From Bacteroidota bacterium (lineage in GTDB: Bacteria; Bacteroidota; Bacteroidia; Bacteroidales; F082), in the NCBI GenBank assembly GCA_002686705.1, contig NYYH01000014.1, positions 8,590 through 72,589 on the forward strand: a stretch of DNA of 64,000 bases, in the 5' to 3' direction. The notes beneath the pieces are model-generated. The model ran no database searches. It was not told where the DNA came from and saw nothing but the letters and a program-made list of their open reading frames with translations. The translations under genes and the position numbers were made by a program. This document shows, piece by piece, positions 47,089 to 55,550 of this stretch. The stretch's first letter is position 1; each line of letters starts with the position of its first letter.

Positions 47089-47675
47089 AAAATAAAACTG
47101 AAGAACTCTGGATACAATATAGTAATAAGCTAAAAGCATTTATTATTAGCAAGGTTCATAATGAAGCTATCGCAGACGATATACTACAGGACGTATTTAT
47201 TAAAGTACATGCAAAAATAGATCAGATTAATAATGATACAAAAATTCAATCATGGGTTTATCAAATAACCCGGAATTTAATTGTGGATCATTTTAGAAGC
47301 ATAAAAAGGGAAGACCAAAAATCGCAATATATATTCGATGACCCTGAAGATAATTTTTCAGATAACATGATGTCAGAAGCAATGCAAGATATGGTCTTAA
47401 TGATGGAAGAATTATCTCCCGAATTTTGCGAAGCAATCTGTTTAATAGAATTTGAAGGAATGAGCCAAAAAGAGTATGCAAAAAAAATTGGCATTTCATA
47501 TTCCGGAGCTAAATCACGAATACAAAGAGCCAGAAAAATGTTAAAGGACATGCTCATGAATTGTTGCCATTACCAGTTTGACAAGTATGGTACGGTTCTG
47601 AGTATCAGCCCCAAAAGCTGTTGTTGTTGTAATGATGAGCAGCTTAATTTGAATGAAACCGTCCTAGCCAAGTAA
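47085..47675 (+). CDS. sigZ: RNA polymerase sigma factor, SigZ type, with cysteine-rich tail
   Basis: 196 residues. Region 2 includes LQDVFIKVHAKIDQINNDTKIQSWVYQITRNLIVDHFR; region 4 has EFEGMSQKEYAKKIGISYSGAKSRIQRARKML, the helix-turn-helix for the -35 element. The C-terminus carries CCHYQFDKYG and PKSCCCC, a thiol cluster as in SigZ proteins, suited to sensing metals or arsenite. No anti-sigma gene with a membrane domain is next to it. It stands upstream of arsM, whose promoter is not of the housekeeping type. Confidence 0.9.
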   Translation: MKNKTEELWIQYSNKLKAFIISKVHNEAIADDILQDVFIKVHAKIDQINNDTKIQSWVYQITRNLIVDHFRSIKREDQKSQYIFDDPEDNFSDNMMSEAMQDMVLMMEELSPEFCEAICLIEFEGMSQKEYAKKIGISYSGAKSRIQRARKMLKDMLMNCCHYQFDKYGTVLSISPKSCCCCNDEQLNLNETVLAK

Positions 47676-47693
47676 GCTCAATTTTATTTAATC

Positions 47694-47726
47694 TGCATCT
47701 TTTTTGTCATTTCACGTCTATATAGT
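47694..47726 (+). promoter_or_regulatory. Candidate SigZ-type promoter of arsM
   Basis: TGCATCTTTTTT, 8 bp, ACGTCTATATAGT. The ACGTC block is 48 bp before the arsM ATG. An almost identical element with the same spacing precedes the gene at 54871. CGTC-containing -10 elements are typical for ECF-type sigma factors; no TAnnTTTG is found here. Confidence 0.7.
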
Positions 47727-47761
47727 GATAAAAGATTTAAAAACAACTAATAACTATAAAA

Positions 47762-48574
47762 ATGGAAAATAACACCAATAAAATCAGAGACGCGGTAAGA
47801 GAAAATTACAGCAAAATCGCAGAAGCGAATTCTACTTATACTGGTTGTGGATGTGGGCCTGAGGTTGATACCGAATGCTGCCCTCCCTCAACATCAACAT
47901 CATTTGACAAAATATCCTCAAAACTCGGATATTCGTTTGAAGAATTAAAAAATGTTCCTGAAGGCTCAAATATGGGGCTTGGTTGTGGAAACCCTCAGGC
48001 AATAGCTGCACTAAAAGATGGTGAAACAGTTATTGACCTTGGAAGCGGGGCAGGATTTGATGTATTTCTTGCTGCAAACCAGGTTGGTCAGAATGGAAGA
48101 GTAATTGGAATAGATATGACCCCAACAATGATTTCGAAAGCACGTAAAAATGCAATTAAGGGAAAATACAATAATGTTGAATTCAGACTTGGGGAAATTG
48201 AAAACATTCCTGTTCAGGATAACATTGCTGATGTAATTATCTCAAATTGCGTTATCAACCTTTCACCAGAAAAACAAAAAGTGTTTAATGATTCTTTTAG
48301 AGTACTAAAAAGTGGTGGAAGACTGGCTATTTCAGACGTAATTGCTACCGCAGAACTACCAGAAGAAATCAAAAACGACATAGCCTTATATGCAGGATGT
48401 GTATCAGGCGCATCAAACCTTAATGAAGTTGAACAAATGCTGAAAAAGGCAGGATTTATTAATATTGAAATTAAACCCAAAGATGAAAGCAGTGAGTTTA
48501 TTCGAGAATGGTCCCCAGGAACCAGCATTCATAAATATATAATTTCTGCTTCTATAGAGGCAATTAAACCTTAG
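47762..48574 (+). CDS. arsM: Arsenite S-adenosylmethionine methyltransferase ArsM
   Basis: 270 residues. SAM motif VIDLGSGAGFDVFLAA; arsenite-binding cysteines in NMGLGCGNPQA, IISNCVINLS and YAGCVSGA match ArsM spacing; the N-terminal CGCGPE...ECCPP is a further Cys cluster. It methylates As(III) to methylated, partly volatile forms. It follows sigZ by 86 bp and has its own ECF-like promoter. Confidence 0.95.
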   Translation: MENNTNKIRDAVRENYSKIAEANSTYTGCGCGPEVDTECCPPSTSTSFDKISSKLGYSFEELKNVPEGSNMGLGCGNPQAIAALKDGETVIDLGSGAGFDVFLAANQVGQNGRVIGIDMTPTMISKARKNAIKGKYNNVEFRLGEIENIPVQDNIADVIISNCVINLSPEKQKVFNDSFRVLKSGGRLAISDVIATAELPEEIKNDIALYAGCVSGASNLNEVEQMLKKAGFINIEIKPKDESSEFIREWSPGTSIHKYIISASIEAIKP

Positions 48575-48598
48575 AATAAAATGGCAGTGAATAAAGAA

Positions 48599-48625
48599 TC
48601 GCTGGCTATGTTAGCGGTTTTTTTT
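48599..48625 (+). terminator. Intrinsic terminator after arsM
   Basis: Short stem TCGCT/AGCGG with a nine-base loop followed by T8. It separates the arsM transcript from hypA. Confidence 0.6.
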
Positions 48626-48632
48626 ATTCTAA

Positions 48633-48658
48633 TGTATTGTTAATTAATTAACAATACA
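48633..48658. promoter_or_regulatory. Rex operator upstream of hypA (26-bp perfect palindrome)
   Basis: The core TTGTTAATTAATTAACAA (48637-48654) equals the Rex consensus TTGTTAAnnnnTTAACAA; the symmetry extends four bases further on each side. It lies directly before the -7 element TATCTTTG at 48659-48666. Rex would repress hypA-hypB when NADH/NAD+ is low. Confidence 0.82.
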
Positions 48659-48666
48659 TATCTTTG
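48659..48666 (+). promoter_or_regulatory. Bacteroidota -7 element before hypA
   Basis: TATCTTTG, 22 bp before the hypA ATG and touching the Rex operator. Confidence 0.55.
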
Positions 48667-48687
48667 CAACTAACAACATGAAGTGTT

Positions 48688-49047
48688 ATGCATGAATTTT
48701 CAATTGCATTAAACGTGGTTCAAAGCGCTGAAGAGGAGGCGATTAAGGTTGACGGAGTCATTACTGAAGTAGTACTTGAAATTGGGAAATTATCTGGGGT
48801 CGTAAAGGAAGCGTTGGAATTTGCACTAGACGAAGCAAAAAAACGAACAAGGCTTTCAGGCGCAATAATTAAATATATCGAAATACCAGGATCTGCAAAA
48901 TGTAATAACTGTGGGAACACGTATGACACAGATGATCATTTTTCCATTTGTCCCGAATGCAATCATCCGTATTGTAGTTTTATTCGGGGAAAAGAAATGC
49001 GAATAAAATCTATCAAAGTTGAAACTGAAAATTCAATAAAGGTATAA
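48688..49047 (+). CDS. hypA: Hydrogenase nickel incorporation protein HypA
   Basis: 119 residues. The nickel-binding N-terminus MHEFSIA is the family hallmark; the zinc site is CNNCG...CPEC near residues 71-93. It delivers nickel to hydrogenase precursors together with HypB, which follows 22 bp later. Confidence 0.96.
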   Translation: MHEFSIALNVVQSAEEEAIKVDGVITEVVLEIGKLSGVVKEALEFALDEAKKRTRLSGAIIKYIEIPGSAKCNNCGNTYDTDDHFSICPECNHPYCSFIRGKEMRIKSIKVETENSIKV

Positions 49048-49069
49048 TTATTAAGAAAGGAGATAAAGT

Positions 49070-49885
49070 ATGTGTGGTACTTGTGGATGCGCAGAAAGTG
49101 ATGAGGTAAAGATTATGAGGCCTCATAATAAAGAAACAATAGAATATTCTAACGATAACCTAACGTATGATTATATTCATACTCATGATGAAAAACATGC
49201 ACATGATTACCACCACCATCATTCTCACTCAAAAGAAATTATTCTTGAACAGGATATATTAAAAAAGAATAACTTATTAGCAGAACGCAACAGGGGTTAT
49301 TTTGATGCCAAGAATATAATTAGCATAAACTTAGTTAGCTCACCCGGATCTGGCAAAACAACACTTCTTGAAAAAACCATCTCTGGTTTAAAGGATGAAC
49401 TTCCTGTATTCGTAATTGAAGGTGATCAGCAAACAATGAATGATGCTGAAAGAATTAAAAATACAGGGGCACCTGTCGTTCAGATAAATACAGGATCAGG
49501 GTGTCACCTTGATTCTTCTATGGTGAATTTAGCAGTTAAGAAATTAGAGCCCAAAGAAAATTCTATATTATTTATTGAAAATGTTGGCAACCTGGTTTGT
49601 CCCAGCATGTTTGACCTCGGAGAAAACTTCCGGATCGTAGTTATAAGCGTAACCGAAGGAGATGACAAACCGGCTAAATATCCAAATATGTTTGAATCAT
49701 CAGACCTGTGTATTATCAATAAGACAGATTTGTTACCCTATGTTGATTTTAACGTGAAGAAAGCGAAAAAATATGCCATGCAGACTAACCAAAACATTGA
49801 ATTTATTGAGCTTTCTGCCAAAACCGAGGATGGGCTCAAAGATTGGATAAACTGGCTAAAAAGCAAATTCAAAGTAGAGAAATAA
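49070..49885 (+). CDS. hypB: Hydrogenase maturation GTPase HypB
   Basis: 271 residues. N-terminal nickel-binding motif MCGTCGCAE, then a His-rich metal-storage stretch (HAHDYHHHHSHS), Walker A SSPGSGKTTLLE and the metal-binding GDQQTMNDAERI and GSGCHL. The GTPase drives nickel insertion into [NiFe]-hydrogenase. AGAAAGGAG precedes the start. hypC-F and hydrogenase genes are not in this window. Confidence 0.96.
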   Translation: MCGTCGCAESDEVKIMRPHNKETIEYSNDNLTYDYIHTHDEKHAHDYHHHHSHSKEIILEQDILKKNNLLAERNRGYFDAKNIISINLVSSPGSGKTTLLEKTISGLKDELPVFVIEGDQQTMNDAERIKNTGAPVVQINTGSGCHLDSSMVNLAVKKLEPKENSILFIENVGNLVCPSMFDLGENFRIVVISVTEGDDKPAKYPNMFESSDLCIINKTDLLPYVDFNVKKAKKYAMQTNQNIEFIELSAKTEDGLKDWINWLKSKFKVEK

Positions 49886-50000
49886 GCAAACACAAATACA
49901 CCCTCCCCATAAGCTTAAAATCTTTAATGCCAAAGTTGGCTAAAAAACAGAATCCTTCTTTGGAAAAAGATCAAAAATCCAATCATGTTAATATTCAGTA

Positions 50001-50018
50001 CTGTTAATTAATTAACAT
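50001..50018. promoter_or_regulatory. Rex operator upstream of rex
   Basis: TGTTAATTAATTAACA (50002-50017), the inner 16 bases of the Rex palindrome, lies in the -33 region of the rex promoter, whose -7 element TATTTTTG is at 50046-50053. It implies negative autoregulation. Confidence 0.72.
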
Positions 50019-50091
50019 TTTTCTTGCATTACTGGTACAACATTGTATTTTTGTATAATAACTATTGAAACTAGTAACATCTAACTGTGCT

Positions 50092-50751
50092 ATGAAACAC
50101 TTACCCCATAAAACAATTGGCAGGCTAAGCCAATACAGAAGGGCTCTTTTACTATGTTTGGCCGATGAGAAAACTCATATCTTCTCACATGAAATAGCAA
50201 AAATTCAACATATAACTGCAGCTCAGGTAAGGCGGGATATAATGCTTATTGGTTATACCGGAACAATTCGCATGGGTTATAATATTCAAGAACTGATTGA
50301 TTTGATCGGAAGCATTATTGACAGCGAAGAGGTAATTAATGTGTGTGCTGTTGGCATGGGAAGACTTGGAAAATCAATAGTTAACTACTTTAACGGTAAA
50401 AGAACTAGACTCTCCATGTCTGCTTGTTTCGATAATGATAGGTTAAAAATAGGCACTGATTTTAAAGGAATTGAAATTTACGATGTAAAAGACCTTAAAA
50501 AGATTGTTAAAGAAAAGAACATTAAGATTGGGATAATCACTGTGACAGCAGTAAATGCAGTTGAAGTATGCGAACAGCTTGTTAAGGCAAAAGTTAAAGG
50601 TATACTTAACTATGCTCCAAAGCGAGTTAATGTACCAAAAAGTATTTTCTTAGAAGAAATTGATATGATTACTTCTCTCGAAAAAGTGGCTTTCTATGTC
50701 AAGACTCATGATGATGAACAGTTTCCTGTTTTCGCCAAATGGGTCACCTAA
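50092..50751 (+). CDS. rex: Redox-sensing transcriptional repressor Rex
   Basis: 219 residues from ATG 50092. The N-terminal winged helix (ALLLCLADEKTHIFSHEIAKIQHITAAQVRRDIMLIG) is followed by a Rossmann NADH-binding domain; the dinucleotide motif VGMGRLGKSI is GxGxxG and the second half contains KIGIITVTAVNA. Rex senses the NADH/NAD+ ratio and leaves its operators when NADH rises. Two matching operators lie within 1.4 kb. The gene ends 2 bp before the transposase stop, so insertion may have altered its last codons. Confidence 0.93.
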   Translation: MKHLPHKTIGRLSQYRRALLLCLADEKTHIFSHEIAKIQHITAAQVRRDIMLIGYTGTIRMGYNIQELIDLIGSIIDSEEVINVCAVGMGRLGKSIVNYFNGKRTRLSMSACFDNDRLKIGTDFKGIEIYDVKDLKKIVKEKNIKIGIITVTAVNAVEVCEQLVKAKVKGILNYAPKRVNVPKSIFLEEIDMITSLEKVAFYVKTHDDEQFPVFAKWVT

Positions 50752-50753
50752 AG

Positions 50754-52187
50754 CTAAAATTCGATATTAAAAACAGCAAGTAACTCTTTTTGTTCTATGG
50801 TGTTAGCCATTACTATTTCAACTGTTTTATTAGAAATGGGTAATGTTGTTTTAACTCCATAAATAGATTTTAGGATATCTAATGCCTTTTCAGGGCTTAA
50901 GCCTGTTTTTTTTACGGAGAGTTGCCTTTCAAACTCTTTGTATAGTTTATAACTACAGAATGCAATTAGCAAATGAGTTTCTATTCTACTTGCTTTTCTA
51001 TGATAAATGGGGCGAACTTTAAGATCTGTTTTAGATATCTTGAATGCCTTCTCTATTTGCCATAACTGCCTGTATTGTTCAATTACTTGCTTAGCATTTA
51101 AAGAAGCATTGGTGATGTAGCCTTTTAGGCCATCCCATTTACTGTCATGGTTTATTTTCCCTAAATCCAAACGTATGGTAGCGTTTCCTTCAATTTTTAA
51201 AAACTTGTTGTACCCTCTATTGTTTATGTTTTCTTTAGTTAACTTGCCAGAGATGATTCGCTTTTGAAGTCTTTTAATTCCATTGTCCCTATTGTTTGCA
51301 TCTTTTCTAGCCCGTTTTTCAGAGTAACTTACAATTAGTTTTGTCCGTTCTTCTTTTTCAAATTCGTGGATAGTATCACTTGCCCACTTCTTAGAAATAA
51401 TCTGATCTTTTAGTTGTTTTGTTTCGTTTTTTATCCTTGCGCCCAGAATAAATTCATAACCATGGCTTAGTAACTGTTCTATATTGTTCTTTGACAGAAG
51501 CCCTGCATCTGCAACCACAACCAACTTACCAGGATTATATCTTTTTTTGAAGTGCTCTAGCACAGGAATAAGCGTTTCTCCTTCATATTTGTTTCCTTCA
51601 AACATCTCAAATGCTAAAGGATAACCTCCGGTAGTAACCAATAATCCAAGAACAATTTGAGGGCAGTGTGGTTTTCCATCTTTACTAAACCCTAGTTTTC
51701 TTAGTTCATCTTCTCTGGAAGCCTCAAAGTACAAAGTGCTGACATCATAGAAGATAGCTGATAAAACACCTTTAAAAAGTTTTAAGGTGTGCTGATAACT
51801 TATTAGTTGCAATTGTTCTTTGTATCCCTGATTGAGTTTGTCCAGATAGCGGTAAACTGATGACATAGGGTAATGCTCCTGATAATGCCTTGACAAATAC
51901 TCAATAGTTCTTAGTTTGCTGCCCGGGTAGAGTAATCTGGAAATTATCAGATGACGTAAAAGTTTTTCCGGGATCTGATTGAAACCTATTTCATTGAATA
52001 TGTTTACTAAAACAAGTTCTGTCCCTACAATGCGAACTGCTTGAATACTTTTGCGAACAAAACTAATATGGTCTTCATCCTGATCATAAGTGAACTCAAT
52101 AGCCTTTTGTTTAGTAAGTCTTTCTATCTCTTTTCGAGCTAAACTCTCAAGTTGATTAATATCACTCTCTCTTTTAGCAGAACCCAT
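50754..52187 (-). CDS. IS1634-like (IS4 superfamily) transposase, probably 5'-truncated
   Basis: 477 residues. The DDE domain shows Asp in IFYDVSTLYFE, Asp in VVADAGLLS and Glu in YRQLWQIEKAFKISKTDLKVRPIYH. The frame is open upstream of the ATG to a TAG at 52236-52238 and reads KQYGNQKLIKSMGSA, the normal family sequence for that place, so about 40-50 N-terminal residues are missing. No terminal inverted repeats were found. A degraded, probably immobile copy is my reading. Confidence 0.85.
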   Translation of the reverse strand: MGSAKRESDINQLESLARKEIERLTKQKAIEFTYDQDEDHISFVRKSIQAVRIVGTELVLVNIFNEIGFNQIPEKLLRHLIISRLLYPGSKLRTIEYLSRHYQEHYPMSSVYRYLDKLNQGYKEQLQLISYQHTLKLFKGVLSAIFYDVSTLYFEASREDELRKLGFSKDGKPHCPQIVLGLLVTTGGYPLAFEMFEGNKYEGETLIPVLEHFKKRYNPGKLVVVADAGLLSKNNIEQLLSHGYEFILGARIKNETKQLKDQIISKKWASDTIHEFEKEERTKLIVSYSEKRARKDANNRDNGIKRLQKRIISGKLTKENINNRGYNKFLKIEGNATIRLDLGKINHDSKWDGLKGYITNASLNAKQVIEQYRQLWQIEKAFKISKTDLKVRPIYHRKASRIETHLLIAFCSYKLYKEFERQLSVKKTGLSPEKALDILKSIYGVKTTLPISNKTVEIVMANTIEQKELLAVFNIEF

Positions 52188-52279
52188 TGACTTAATGAGT
52201 TTTTGATTACCATATTGCTTCTCTGACTTTTCCTTCTAAGTCAAAAATTTTTGTTTTATTTCCCATTTTAAGAATTACT
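50754..52279 (-). mobile_element. Remnant of an IS1634-like insertion sequence
   Basis: The transposase gene fills the whole space between rex and the T9SS pseudogene. Its 3' end lies 2 bp from the rex stop, leaving no room for a normal end, and the 5' part is truncated. Exact borders cannot be set. Confidence 0.5.
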
Positions 52280-54545
52280 TTATTTAATGTTAATCTTCTC
52301 AGTTTCAAAATGCATCCCTTTTTTTGTTTTCAAAATATACATTCCTGGTTTAGCGTCGGTTAATCCATATTCAATATTATTTTTACCAGGCACTAGTCCT
52401 TTGTAAACTTTTTCTTGAACAACTTGTCCATGCATATTGTAAAGAATTGTCTCTAAAGGTTGGGTATCATTTGATATATATTCGAGTGTAAACTTACCAT
52501 TAGAAGGATTTGGATAAACATAAGCATTGTCAGGTTTTGGAGGAGCTACCTTTTCTGAAATTCCAACAGTCTTTGGTATATGTACAAAATAATTGAAATA
52601 ATCTTGAGGATCATTTAGACAAAGATCTTCTCCCTATTGATTCATTTCCCAAATCCTACTGATATCATCTTCATAAACTATTTCTTTATCGAATTTTCTT
52701 TCTATTGAAAGTTGGCTGTTATCTCCGAATTCTGCCCATTCTTCTTCTGTTGGATCTGTAAAGGGTGTCTCCTTGATTGAAAGGAGTTGTTAAAACATAT
52801 GCTCCTTGTGTGTCTTGTACGTTAATTAATTGATCATGAGTTGCTGAAGCTGTATTTGAAGAATTATAATCTCCCACCATCCCATTCCATGTTCTCGTCA
52901 CTAAATAAGTTACATCAGAACAAGAACCATCATTTGTTTGATCTGAAACATCTGAATGTGAATAAACCGTTCCAGCATACAAACTATCTGGTTCTCCATT
53001 TGCTGCTACAGAAATATCTGCAGGAAATTCATGTGTTTGATCATCAGGATATTCTACTTGAAGCATTGGATCCCAGTAGGTTGTTAGATCTGGATCTTGA
53101 AAAGTTAATGTTGGATTTCCTGCCAAAAGATCATATTGTAATACATTCCTTATTGAATGTCCCCACTGATTCCAAATTGAATTATATTCATACCCATACC
53201 AATCTATTTGTACTGAGTGATTTGCATCCATTGAATAATCTCCTGGAACAACTTGTTGATCAGTTTGAGGTTCCCAGAAATACCATTGATTAAAATCTGT
53301 TACATCATTATCTTCCAAATTTTCTGCACCAACAAAATTCCCACAGATAGCATGTGGTACTCCATCCGTGGTTGTAGTTCTCACTCCATAAGCTACATTT
53401 TCCCAATCCCCATTTGTTGAAAAATCATATTCTAAGTTTGCTCCTGAAGATAAACCCGAGTTATCAATATCATAAACTCCAAAAAAATCAATATGTCCCA
53501 TTTGAGTCATGTATTGATCACAGATCCATCCAGAAGTTGTTGCATTAATTTGATTAACTGTATTCTCTATAATATTTGCTTCTAATTTGGTTATTTTATT
53601 TACTTTGTTCTTTATTGCAATATCATCTACTAAAGGAATTGTATCATTACCTGGCCTATATGGAACTAAACCAAATGAAGGATCCGTGATGTCATAAACC
53701 AAATCCATTATTCCTCTTGAACTCATTTGTTTATTTTGTTTATCTCTAAATGATTTTGCTTGTGCTTCATTTAAGAAAGAAACAATTGTATCTCCCGTGG
53801 GTGTTACATGCCAGTGCCTGTATTCTCCATCCCATGATTGGCTTCCATCTTCATTCATTGAATAATCTCCTGGAAAAACTCTCTCATTTGTTTGAGGTTC
53901 AACAAATGTTTCATCAAAGTTAGAAAAAGTTTCTGTTCTTGGCGCCATATCTTCAGGTAATTGAGGGGCATTTTGTGCTTGAATAGAATTTATATTAAAC
54001 AATGAAAATGGGATTTCCTCCTTTGTGAGAGGATCCTGAACAAGTATTGTGCTCATGTCTCTCCAGTGATATTTCAGTTGAACTTTAGTCATGTTGGCAG
54101 CATGACAATCAAAACAAACTTGTCCAACAGCTTCATAGGCTGGCATTATCTTGCCTGGATCTTTAGTCTCAAGCGCCTTTCCAAGTTCATCAACAACACC
54201 CATTGGAAATCTGTTTTTCCATTCAGGAACCATTTTTGAAACTTCAATATATTGGGCTTTAAAATTTTCGAAATCAACTAGCACGTTCTCAAAGTCATTT
54301 TCAAACAGATCGACAACAATTCCCGTAAACGGAGTGTTCATCTCAAACATTTTAAAAAAAATTGGTGCCATTGCAATTGGTGGATAAAAAATATCCATTG
54401 ATGCCGGTGGGGGCGCGGCAAGTTCATTTAGTTCTAAATTCGTCTGTTTTAGCATAGCCAGCTCCTCAGCCTGAGGATTTCTACATCCGGCTATTAATAA
54501 TAAGACAATCGCAGCATTTAATAAGTGTAAACAAATTAGTTTCAT
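52280..54545 (-). pseudogene. Chimeric cytochrome c-type lipoprotein/T9SS protein, frameshifted
   Basis: The frame from 54545 encodes a lipoprotein (LLIAGC) with a heme motif CFDCH and the string DPLTKEEIPF. It then switches in frame to SLFNINSIQAQ, the end of a signal peptide, and continues as a secreted protein with two repeats (EPQT...PGDYSM). Near 52790 the frame is lost, giving a false end at 52719. The -1 frame continues EEEWAEFGDNSQLS to a TAG at 52634-52636, and beyond it comes a T9SS sorting domain (AYVYPNPSNGKFTLEYIS, GMYILKTKKG) ending at 52280. So there are one fusion, one frameshift and one nonsense codon. It lies beside the IS1634-like remnant. Confidence 0.8.
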
Positions 54546-54802
54546 ATAACCTCCTTTTTAATTAAGTAATAAAATTCGCAGAAAATTTAGTATATTTAGT
54601 AAGATTCTAATTATTTAAAACAAATTATTATATACAAACTAATAAATATTTTGACATATTCCAAATTATCAGTTCTGTAAGATGAATTAGAATAATGTCC
54701 AAATATAATATGACTAAGCTCTTTTGCTTACGTTATAACATTGGCCAACAAAACCCGGAAAGCAAATAAAATAACTTTCTAACAATGAATCGCTAAATTG
54801 AA
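54546..54802. other. Non-coding gap upstream of the 98-residue gene
   Basis: Start region of the minus-strand chimeric gene and the space up to the SigZ-type promoter. AT-rich, no repeats, no open frames and no RNA gene found. Confidence 0.4.
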
Positions 54803-54835
54803 TGCATCTTTTTTCTAATTGTACGTCTATATAGT
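54803..54835 (+). promoter_or_regulatory. Candidate SigZ-type promoter of the 98-residue gene
   Basis: TGCATCTTTTTT, 8 bp, ACGTCTATATAGT, the same as before arsM except within the spacer, and also 48 bp from ACGTC to the ATG. The leader shares AAAAACAACTAA with that of arsM. Confidence 0.7.
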
Positions 54836-54870
54836 AAAAACAACTAAGAATTTATCACAAAACATAAATC

Positions 54871-55167
54871 ATGAAAACAAAACTAAATAACACAATGATG
54901 CTTATCCTGATTTCTGTAATCATTACCTTTAGCGTAATATTATCTGACTTTACATTTAAAGATGAGCCCCATATTGATGATATCCCAATCAGCACAGAAA
55001 TTATATTTGACTCTTTAAAAAACCATGAATTTGTTTTTGAAGAAGAAGATTACATTGATGATATCCCATTCAACACTTGTTCAATAGCCATTGAAAGTGC
55101 TAATGAAATTTACGAGGATCTTTATGAGCTTGAAATGACAGAAAAGTGGTGCATGAATAGACTTTAA
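54871..55167 (+). CDS. Small exported acidic protein with repeated DDIP motif
   Basis: 98 residues. One N-terminal hydrophobic segment (MLILISVIITFSVIL) acts as signal peptide or anchor. The rest is strongly acidic and contains a duplicated element HIDDIPI / YIDDIPF about 35 residues apart, plus two cysteines (NTCSIA, KWCMN). No family is recognised. It stands behind a promoter nearly identical to that of arsM, so it may belong to the same stress response; metal or arsenite binding is speculation. Confidence 0.75.
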   Translation: MKTKLNNTMMLILISVIITFSVILSDFTFKDEPHIDDIPISTEIIFDSLKNHEFVFEEEDYIDDIPFNTCSIAIESANEIYEDLYELEMTEKWCMNRL

Positions 55168-55223
55168 ATATCGCAACCAGAAATATAATTATTAATCGGC
55201 TGTGAAAAAAAAATAATGCCAAA

Positions 55224-55260
55224 GCGTATCCTTTCTAAAAAGACTTACGTCCATAAAGAT
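55224..55260 (+). promoter_or_regulatory. Weaker SigZ-like promoter of the 69-residue gene
   Basis: GTATCCTTTCT ... ACGTCCATAAAG; the ACGTC block is 51 bp from the ATG at 55298. The spacer is 2 bp longer than in the other two copies, so the match is partial. Confidence 0.4.
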
Positions 55261-55297
55261 GAAACAACAAATTAATAATTACTAAAAACGAAAAGTC

Positions 55298-55507
55298 ATG
55301 GAAACAATTAAAGAAACTACCCAAAAGAAAGAAATACATGGACTTGCAACTCGCGGCTGGTCAACACTTTGTTATAACTGCGGCATATGCAAATTCGCTC
55401 ACAAAAAACCCGGATCAACCTTTGATAAAGCAATGGAATGGCATCGCACATGGTGTCCTGGCTGGGCTTCACATACCAAAGTGTATGGATTAAAAGATAT
55501 ATCCTAG
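55298..55507 (+). CDS. Small cytoplasmic cysteine protein (CxxCxxC)
   Basis: 69 residues without signal peptide. Cysteines lie in TLCYNCGICKFA (CxxCxxC) and RTWCPGW, with several His and Trp (EWHRTW, GWSTLC, GWASH), suggesting a metal- or thiol-binding small protein. No family recognised. It follows the 98-residue gene by 130 bp behind a partial copy of the same promoter motif. Confidence 0.7.
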   Translation: METIKETTQKKEIHGLATRGWSTLCYNCGICKFAHKKPGSTFDKAMEWHRTWCPGWASHTKVYGLKDIS

Positions 55508-55550
55508 ATATAATAGAAACGACACCTATTTTTTGATATGAATCTATAAA

